Shown piece after piece: positions 6,703 through 11,552 of a stretch of 11,552 bases of DNA. The position numbers and the translations under genes are program-made. Source of the DNA: Ancrocorticia sp052089425 (GTDB lineage Bacteria > Actinomycetota > Actinomycetes > Actinomycetales > Actinomycetaceae); NCBI RefSeq assembly GCF_052089425.1, contig NZ_JBQCZW010000050.1, positions 1 through 11,552 of the forward strand. The letters run 5' to 3'. Below the pieces are notes generated by a model. The model was given only the letters and a program-made list of their open reading frames with translations. It did no database searches and had not been told where the DNA came from. Within the stretch, counting starts at the first letter, position 1, and each line of letters opens with the position of its first letter.

Positions 6703-6768
6703 ATGACGCCACCGAACTACTCAGTGCCGAACACATTCAGTGTACATCCCAAAGCCTGTGTCCGGTAA
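6703..6768 (+). CDS. Possible 21-codon small ORF
   Basis: An ATG at 6703 preceded by CGGAGG with 7-nt spacing opens a 21-codon frame that ends in TAA at 6768, directly abutting the convergent MFS stop codon. The peptide has no hydrophobic segment and resembles nothing I know. Its only support is the ribosome binding site and an AT-rich stretch (about 6650-6690) that could hold a promoter. It may be chance. Confidence 0.2.
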   Translation: MTPPNYSVPNTFSVHPKACVR

Positions 6769-7818
6769 TCAGGCGTGGCGTGATTCTCTTACCTGACGGC
6801 GTTGCAGCGTATAGGCACTCACCAGAACGCACGTTCCCGCAACCGCCAGAACTACGCCAATTGCTGCGGGCGCACGGTAACCCCATCCTGCAGAAACGAC
6901 GGCACCGCCCAAGAACGCTCCCAGAGCATTCGCCATATTGAACGCGGCGTGATTCATGGCAGCGGACATGTTGGGAGCATCGGACGCCTCACGCATCAAG
7001 CGTGCCTGAAGGCCATTCGTGAACAAGCTCATGGCCGAACCCATGATGAACATGAGTGGCAGAACCACGTAGGGAATATGAGCTGTCAACGCGACGAGGG
7101 CAAGCAGAATCGCCATGCCACTGACGCCAGCGAGCGCAGACTTATCGATCGACCGATCCAAGCATGGCCCCGAGATCAGCGATCCCACCGTCATGCCGCA
7201 GCCGTACAGGACAAGGACCCACGGCAAGGCACTGATGGGGATGCCGGTCACCTCTGTCATCGTTGGGGTGATGTAGGTGTAGAAGGCGAATGAGCCGCCA
7301 AAACCAACCGCGCCGGCAACTAGGGGTAACCAAATCTGGACCCGAGTCATCGATCGTAGTTCCGCTTTGGCGCTGGATTCCTGCTTCGATGGCAGGCTCG
7401 GTAGGAAATAGATCAGGCCGAATACNNNNNNNNNNNNNNNNNNNNNNNNNNNNNNNNNNNNNNNNNNNNNNNNNNNNNNNNNNNNNNNNNNNNNNNNNNN
7501 NNNNNNNNNNNNNNNNNNNNNNNNNGGCAGGTTCGGGACGATCGCTGTTAACAGGTTGCCAGCGGTAAAGATCGTGGCGCACATGATGAGCAGGCGTTTG
7601 CGATCCGTGCGGGGCGTGAGTGCGGTAATCAACGGGGCGCCAACCACCACACCGATCGCGTAGGCGCTTACCGCCAGCCCCGCCTGCGGGTTCGTCACGC
7701 CCAGCTCCTGAGCAATCCACGGCAACAGGCTCATCGAAGCGAATTCGGTGGTGCCCACCGCAAAGCCACCGGCGGCTAGCGCGGTGATGGCCCATGAAGC
7801 AGAGCGTGCGTGAGACAT
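6769..7818 (-). CDS. MFS transporter, DHA1-type drug/sugar efflux family, interrupted by assembly gap
   Basis: An inner-membrane 12-helix exporter driven by the proton gradient. The N-terminal part (97 codons) shows TM1 with GFAVGTTEFASMSLLPWIAQELGV in two joined family motifs, TM2 (AVSAYAIGVVVGAPL) and the DHA1 motif-A loop LTPRTDRKRLL. The C-terminal part (218 aa) contains TM6 to TM12, with a charged cytosolic end. The nearest types are AraJ-like and chloramphenicol/arabinose exporters; the substrate is unknown. Only about 315 residues are visible against about 395-400, so TM3-TM5 (about 80 residues) fall in the gap. The ATG at 7818 has TTGGAG 8 nt upstream. The leader in front (7842-7902) carries nested hairpins and a short upstream ORF, the layout of an antibiotic- or amino-acid-responsive attenuator. 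It is in the same direction as the large gene upstream. Confidence 0.9.
   Translation of the reverse strand: MSHARSASWAITALAAGGFAVGTTEFASMSLLPWIAQELGVTNPQAGLAVSAYAIGVVVGAPLITALTPRTDRKRLLIMCATIFTAGNLLTAIVPNLXXXXXXXXXXXXXXXXXXXXXXXXXXXXXXXXXXVFGLIYFLPSLPSKQESSAKAELRSMTRVQIWLPLVAGAVGFGGSFAFYTYITPTMTEVTGIPISALPWVLVLYGCGMTVGSLISGPCLDRSIDKSALAGVSGMAILLALVALTAHIPYVVLPLMFIMGSAMSLFTNGLQARLMREASDAPNMSAAMNHAAFNMANALGAFLGGAVVSAGWGYRAPAAIGVVLAVAGTCVLVSAYTLQRRQVRESRHA
7426..7525. other. Assembly gap (100 N) inside the MFS gene
   Basis: Exactly 100 N, a placeholder. The two halves are in frame across it by chance of size; helices TM3-TM5 are missing, so the real gap is probably near 240 bp (of the form 3k+1 if the gene is intact). 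Confidence 0.97.
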
Positions 7819-7841
7819 AGGTGTTCTCCAAGAAAGTGAGG

Positions 7842-7888
7842 TGAGGGCATTGGGCCCTTAGGCCCAGCAGACGAGCCTAATACCCTCA
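7842..7888 (-). promoter_or_regulatory. Structured leader with alternative hairpins upstream of the MFS gene
   Basis: Reading the minus strand, TGAGGGTAT (7888-7880) can pair with ATGCCCTCA (7850-7842): nine pairs with one G-U. It directly stacks on an inner perfect hairpin TGGGCC-taag-GGCCCA (7866-7851). A competing helix, TTAGGC (7880-7875) with GCCTAA (7863-7858), cannot coexist with either. A short C/T-rich run (CTCACTTTCTT) follows before the MFS ribosome binding site. This is the layout of a transcription attenuator, or else the terminator of the large upstream gene, whose stop lies 39 bp away. Confidence 0.5.
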
Positions 7889-7902
7889 ACGCTCACAATC
7901 AT
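7858..7902 (-). CDS. Possible leader peptide upstream of the MFS gene
   Basis: A short ORF reading MIVSVEGIRLVCWA (ATG at 7902, 14 codons; or 12 codons from GTG at 7896) ends with TAA in the loop of the 7866-7851 hairpin. Its codons cover all of segment 1 and half of segment 2 of the alternative structure, so the ribosome position would decide the fold. It holds both Cys and Trp next to the stop. No Shine-Dalgarno sequence is seen; TATCTC lies 7 nt before the GTG, a weak leaderless geometry. Coding status is unproven. Confidence 0.35.
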   Translation of the reverse strand: MIVSVEGIRLVCWA

Positions 7903-7927
7903 CGAGATAAGCCGTGAGAAGCTTCAC

Positions 7928-10900
7928 CTAGCTCTCGGGATGCCACTGCGCCTGCCTGCCCAGCGTGCCGTTCCACTCAGAAGCCGGCGCATTGCGAAGG
8001 TGAGTAAGCTCAGAAACTACCTTGGCCTTACGCTCCTCCATCGTGGCGCGGCGCCCAGCCGTGTCGCCCTGGCGGGAAAGGAAATCGTTCAGTGAGGCCA
8101 GCTCGCGCTCAGCAAAGCTGATGGAGGACTGGCGCTCAGATTCAAGCCGCTGGTGGTACCACTCGGAGGCCAGAATGTTCTCACGTTCGAACTGGCTGCG
8201 GAACGCCTCATCATGAAGGGTGAGGCCTTCGGCGGTCTGCCCGTGCGCCATGATTTCTAGTAGGCCCTTGATCGGTGGCACACCGAGGCCGATGGTGCCA
8301 TCCGAGACGTAGGCTTCGGCCACGCGCCGGTGGGTTTCCAAAATAGTGGCGATGGATTCTGCGTATACGTCCTGATCCTGAAGCTCAGGACGTAGCATCT
8401 CCTCGGTAAACACCAAGTGGGGATGAAGGAAGATGCGCCCAAAGTACTTGGTGGCAAACTTTCCTGTCATCCGGTAGCCCAGCCGCGAGGCCTCAACCTT
8501 CTGACCGCCGATTTCCACGTCGCGGATCGGCTCAAGGGATCCCTCGGCAACGAGGTTCTTCGCGTTGAGCTCATCATCGTTCATCCGGCAGAACACCTCA
8601 GGGATCAGCATCGACACGTCGTGATCCACCTGCACGTGCGGGCCCACGAATCCGGCCGAGGAGAGCCATCCGTCGTATCCGGTCAGCGCGAAGGAGAGCA
8701 TGGCCGCGTTCAGATCGATAATCGAGGGTAGCGCGTTGAACGGCCCCTTCGTCATGGCGCCCTCGGAGCCGGCTCCGGTGGTGGATGGAGACTTGCCCGT
8801 CATCGAACTAATGAACTCCATGAAGAGTTCCGGTAGTTCCATGTAGTGGAGCGGCGCGTAGCAGGCCAGAGGTGGGACACCCTCATCCGCCGGATTGTTG
8901 CGCCGCCCGGCTGCGATAACATCCACCGGCAGCTCGAAAGGCGTATCCATGGAGATCCTCGCGTTGATGCGAGAACCAAGACCGGCGCTGGCTGTTGCCT
9001 CAGGGTGGGCAACATCAGGGCGGATCTGGAGGTAGCGCGGATTCTTTGTTGGTGTGCCGTTAACAAGGCGCGGATGAGCAGAAGAAACCACGTAGCCCGC
9101 TTGGTCCTGAGGACCAAAGGCTGCCTGGCGGAGGACGTCCTGCATCGGTTTGGTGTACTGGCTAAACCGCACGGCGTCCTCTACCAAGGCAACCGCCTCC
9201 TTGCGGTTCAGTGGCTGATAGTTGGACAGGAACGTGCCGGCTGCTGCCATGTCCCGTTCAGCCTGCTTGTCGTAGCCACGATGGATTGCTTCGTCGGGGC
9301 GCTGGAAGAGGAGCTGCTCGCAGTTGCGCACGTATTTGCGCGAGAGCGCGGCTCCCCCATCAACGGGAACAACTTCGCTGGCAGTGATGTCATCCTCGGT
9401 TTGAACCTTGGCTGCTGGATAGAAATCGTGGCGAAGGCCAAACAGACGCCACGAGCTATCCGGTTCATAGCCCACACGCAGCATCGATGTGCGGATCTTA
9501 TCTCCGTCCAAGCGCAGCGAGGTACCCTTACGCCCGTTCACCACACCGGTGGTGAAGTGGCTGAGCCAATCCTCTCCCCATTCGGGCTGGTAGAAGCGCT
9601 TGACAATGAAGGTCAGTTCCTTGATGTAGGAAGGAATGGAATCCAGCCACTCGTTGTATTCATCCGTGTAGTCAGATGATGGCGTCAGTAGCTTGATCAC
9701 CGAGCCGATGGAACGGCGATCAGATAGGACGGAACGCGAGTGTTCATCGCGGTTGGCTGGATCAACGAAGCGTTCTTGATAGTTGTGCTTGAGGATCACA
9801 TCCACCTTCGCCATATCCTCATCGAAATCGGGGGCGAAAGCGTCACCGTTGATGATGGCATCTTGGATGGCCTTCGAAACCTCTGACTTTCCTCCGCCGG
9901 ACACCGTTGCCGGCTTGTGGTAGGTGGTAGAGGTTGGAGCAGTGCCAATCAACGTCCACAGGGCCGGGCTCTCCGATACCTGCAACATGGAAATCTGGTA
10001 GCCGTCCGGGCACACATACTTCACGCCGTCATGCAGCGGGATTGTCTGCTCGGATCCGTCCGGGTTGGTCCATTCCACGGTTGCGGTGCGCAGGCTGAAC
10101 GTGGCACCCCCGGGAACCAACACGTTGTTGGGGTTCTCCAGATCCAGCACCTGCCCGCCGGGTTGCGGTTCGAAACGCTGGGGGTCGCGTTCAACGATCT
10201 CCTCAAGCGAATAGGACGGATCGCCGTACTTCTCGATGTAATGCTGGCCAAGGTTGTACTGCGGGTACACGCGCGCCCCGCCAGAATGCTCTTCTTCAAC
10301 GAGGCCCAGAAGGTTGGCCGAATAGCTGATCTGTGCTTTGACTTCCTTCTTGCAGTAGCCAAAGTAGTTGTCCGCGATCACCGTGGTGATAACGCCGCGT
10401 TCATCGCGGGCGCAGCACTTGAAGGCTCCACCATCGTTGTAGAGTTCGCCCGGATCCGTCCAGCACTGGCCATCGCGGCGCTGGCGTTCCGTGGCCTCAT
10501 CGTAAGGAGGCAGGCCCAGTTCCTTCTTGGTCAGCTTGGTCAGGTGCGGTGCCAAAACAACAAGGCCGGTGTGGCCCGTCCATGATTCCGGATCCAGCGA
10601 GGCATCGAATTCTGGAAGGTAGGGATCGCCGCCATTGCCGAAGATCCCTTCCACAAAGTCGAGGTTCGCTACGAGGGTGCCCGGCGCAATAAAGCGGGTC
10701 TCCATCGTGCGCTGCTTGCTGAAACCGGGGACTTCGGGAACCACGATCGGACGCAGCAGGAGGGAAACCCAGCAGCCAACCGGCGTCGCTTCTCCTGCCG
10801 TATACGGCAGGGTCATCGCATCCTCCGGTGGCTGGAACGCATGCTCTAGCAGCCTCCCGAACACGGCGCGAGGTACTTCGATCTTGTCATCTTGAACTGG

Positions 10901-11353
10901 AAGCCCACCATCGGCGATATGGAAAACGCCCTTCGTGGTGCGCCTGTCATTCGCGGGGTTGTGCAGGACGCCGTTGAGGATGCGATAGCTGGTGAGGTGT
11001 TCGGAGGCGAAGGTATCGCTCTTGGGAGGTAGAGAGAGCGTGCGCACCAAACCCGGCTGATCGAGAACGAACGTTTCTCGAGGAAGCTGCGGATGGGTAT
11101 CCGTGCCCTGCAGGTAGGAATCCAAGAAGGTCTGGATCCTTCCATCAACGGCAGGCAAGCGGTGAGACAAGCGGCGATCAAGTTCGCGTTGCCGTGCGAT
11201 GATCGGGTCAACGAGCTGAGTCTCCTCGCTATCTTTCGTATCTGAGGGAACTGGAAGCCCCAGAAGGTCGAGTCGAAGATTAACGGCCGCAGTATCAAGA
11301 GCATTCTTCATGCCTCTACGGTATGTCGCATCGTGCGTTGAGTCTATTCTCAT
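7928..11353 (-). CDS. Very large enzyme, probable PPi-type phosphoenolpyruvate carboxykinase
   Basis: About 1,141 aa, cytosolic (no signal peptide or membrane helix). I recognise it from memory as like the PPi-dependent PEP carboxykinases (EC 4.1.1.38; oxaloacetate + PPi to PEP + CO2 + Pi) of Entamoeba, Propionibacterium and Actinomyces, which are about 1,100-1,200 aa and only remotely related to GTP-PEPCK. Conserved-looking blocks are DNYFGYCKKEVKAQISYSAN (residues 328-347), a glycine-rich phosphate-loop-like VSGGGKSEVSK (484-494), MTGKSPSTTGAGSEGAMTKG (851-870) and GPHVQVDHDVSMLIPEVFCR (904-923). About residues 1060-1130 are Glu/Arg-rich and probably helical or coiled-coil. The start is uncertain: the ATG at 11353 has AGGA with 6-nt spacing, while the ATG at 11311 (1,127 aa) fits a leaderless promoter; the longer frame to TTG 11524 is unlikely. 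It would link PEP and oxaloacetate in fermentative metabolism. Family assignment is moderate; the gene itself is certain. Confidence 0.7.
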   Translation of the reverse strand: MRIDSTHDATYRRGMKNALDTAAVNLRLDLLGLPVPSDTKDSEETQLVDPIIARQRELDRRLSHRLPAVDGRIQTFLDSYLQGTDTHPQLPRETFVLDQPGLVRTLSLPPKSDTFASEHLTSYRILNGVLHNPANDRRTTKGVFHIADGGLPVQDDKIEVPRAVFGRLLEHAFQPPEDAMTLPYTAGEATPVGCWVSLLLRPIVVPEVPGFSKQRTMETRFIAPGTLVANLDFVEGIFGNGGDPYLPEFDASLDPESWTGHTGLVVLAPHLTKLTKKELGLPPYDEATERQRRDGQCWTDPGELYNDGGAFKCCARDERGVITTVIADNYFGYCKKEVKAQISYSANLLGLVEEEHSGGARVYPQYNLGQHYIEKYGDPSYSLEEIVERDPQRFEPQPGGQVLDLENPNNVLVPGGATFSLRTATVEWTNPDGSEQTIPLHDGVKYVCPDGYQISMLQVSESPALWTLIGTAPTSTTYHKPATVSGGGKSEVSKAIQDAIINGDAFAPDFDEDMAKVDVILKHNYQERFVDPANRDEHSRSVLSDRRSIGSVIKLLTPSSDYTDEYNEWLDSIPSYIKELTFIVKRFYQPEWGEDWLSHFTTGVVNGRKGTSLRLDGDKIRTSMLRVGYEPDSSWRLFGLRHDFYPAAKVQTEDDITASEVVPVDGGAALSRKYVRNCEQLLFQRPDEAIHRGYDKQAERDMAAAGTFLSNYQPLNRKEAVALVEDAVRFSQYTKPMQDVLRQAAFGPQDQAGYVVSSAHPRLVNGTPTKNPRYLQIRPDVAHPEATASAGLGSRINARISMDTPFELPVDVIAAGRRNNPADEGVPPLACYAPLHYMELPELFMEFISSMTGKSPSTTGAGSEGAMTKGPFNALPSIIDLNAAMLSFALTGYDGWLSSAGFVGPHVQVDHDVSMLIPEVFCRMNDDELNAKNLVAEGSLEPIRDVEIGGQKVEASRLGYRMTGKFATKYFGRIFLHPHLVFTEEMLRPELQDQDVYAESIATILETHRRVAEAYVSDGTIGLGVPPIKGLLEIMAHGQTAEGLTLHDEAFRSQFERENILASEWYHQRLESERQSSISFAERELASLNDFLSRQGDTAGRRATMEERKAKVVSELTHLRNAPASEWNGTLGRQAQWHPES
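11318..11346 (-). promoter_or_regulatory. Promoter candidate inside the 5' end of the large gene
   Basis: TAGACT (11341-11346), 17 bp, TACCGT (11318-11323) on the minus strand, with exactly 6 nt between TACCGT and the ATG at 11311. The -35 box matches TTGACA at 4 of 6. It would make a leaderless mRNA starting at 11311 and would exclude the ATG at 11353 for that transcript. Confidence 0.45.
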
Positions 11354-11384
11354 GCCCGTTCCTGGCCACGCAATTCCGTTCGCT

Positions 11385-11399
11385 GAGTACCGGTTACTC
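11385..11399. promoter_or_regulatory. Palindrome in the divergent region at the right edge
   Basis: Inverted repeat GAGTA-ccggt-TACTC in the 176-bp space (11354-11529) between the large leftward gene and the rightward gene at 11530. A candidate operator; nothing else in the sequence supports it. Confidence 0.25.
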
Positions 11400-11483
11400 C
11401 TTTTATCTTGCGTTGGCAAACATCCAAGGGCCTGAATAGCTGTCAATTCTCCCACAAACGCGCCCAATTCCCGTAGCGTTGCA

Positions 11484-11502
11484 GTGGGGAGCAGTACCCC
11501 AC
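11484..11502. promoter_or_regulatory. Palindrome upstream of the gene at 11530
   Basis: Perfect inverted repeat GTGGGG-agcagta-CCCCAC, ending 10 bp before the GAGGAGGA ribosome binding site of the gene at 11530. It could be an operator or an mRNA leader hairpin. Confidence 0.35.
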
Positions 11503-11529
11503 GATTCCACAACGAGGAGGACAATCAAC

Positions 11530-11552
11530 ATGCCAGCATCAACCAGCCTCGA
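11530..11552 (+). CDS. Start of a rightward gene, cut by the window edge
   Basis: ATG at 11530 with a very strong ribosome binding site, GAGGAGGA (11513-11520), 9 nt upstream. Only MPASTSL is visible, so the product cannot be named. It is divergent from the large gene and shares its 176-bp upstream region. Confidence 0.6.

Noticed and set aside
8846..9679. 277-codon open frame on the plus strand
   Set aside because: It lies wholly opposite the large leftward gene, has no plausible protein character or ribosome binding site, and is an expected antisense shadow in GC-rich DNA. The same holds for 9917-10585, 1176-1697 and 5280-5789.
11354..11524. Extension of the large gene to TTG 11524
   Set aside because: It would fill the divergent promoter region and overlap the ribosome binding site of the gene at 11530; the translation lacks conserved-looking content and there is no ribosome binding site.
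1..11552. Defence system, prophage, integrative element or biosynthetic cluster
   Set aside because: All confident genes are metabolic, transport or regulatory; no recombinase, restriction, toxin, phage or synthase motifs were seen on either strand.

Overview
The window looks like chromosomal DNA from a fairly GC-rich Gram-positive actinobacterium, probably a member of the Actinomycetaceae or a close relative. I infer this from the actinobacterial-type GuaB1 protein, GTG starts, several genes without a Shine-Dalgarno sequence, and a very large protein that resembles the PPi-dependent PEP carboxykinases described from Actinomyces and Propionibacterium. I see no tRNA, rRNA, CRISPR array, insertion sequence or prophage gene. 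Two runs of exactly 100 N (2482-2581 and 7426-7525) are scaffold gaps, and each interrupts a gene.

Left block, leftward transcription (94-2927): panE (ketopantoate reductase, interrupted by the first gap), guaB1 (IMP dehydrogenase/GMP reductase family) and a uridine-kinase-like P-loop kinase. Intergenic spacings are about 10 bp, so they probably form an operon. A 234-bp divergent control region (2928-3161) holds two adjacent perfect palindromes. To its right, reading rightward, are a bile acid:sodium symporter (BASS) family transporter and a TetR regulator, 18 bp apart. BASS members are known to handle pantoate or ketopantoate, so transporter, panE and TetR may form a pantoate/CoA-precursor module controlled through the shared palindromes.

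Middle block, leftward (4820-7818): an amidase-signature hydrolase, convergent with tetR and overlapping it by 4 bp; a cold-shock protein with a textbook terminator and a structured leader; and a DHA1-type MFS exporter interrupted by the second gap. A possible 21-codon ORF lies on the plus strand between the cold-shock and MFS genes.

Right block, leftward (7928-11353): one gene of about 1,130-1,140 codons, probably a PPi-type PEP carboxykinase. Between it and the MFS gene is a compact leader with nested and alternative hairpins over a 12-14 codon upstream ORF, which looks like an attenuator of the MFS gene. At the right edge a rightward gene begins at 11530 with a strong ribosome binding site.

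Several starts (amidase, tetR, perhaps guaB1 and the large gene) have a TANNNT hexamer 6-7 nt before the start codon and little or no usable ribosome binding site. This is the geometry of leaderless transcripts, which are common in actinobacteria.
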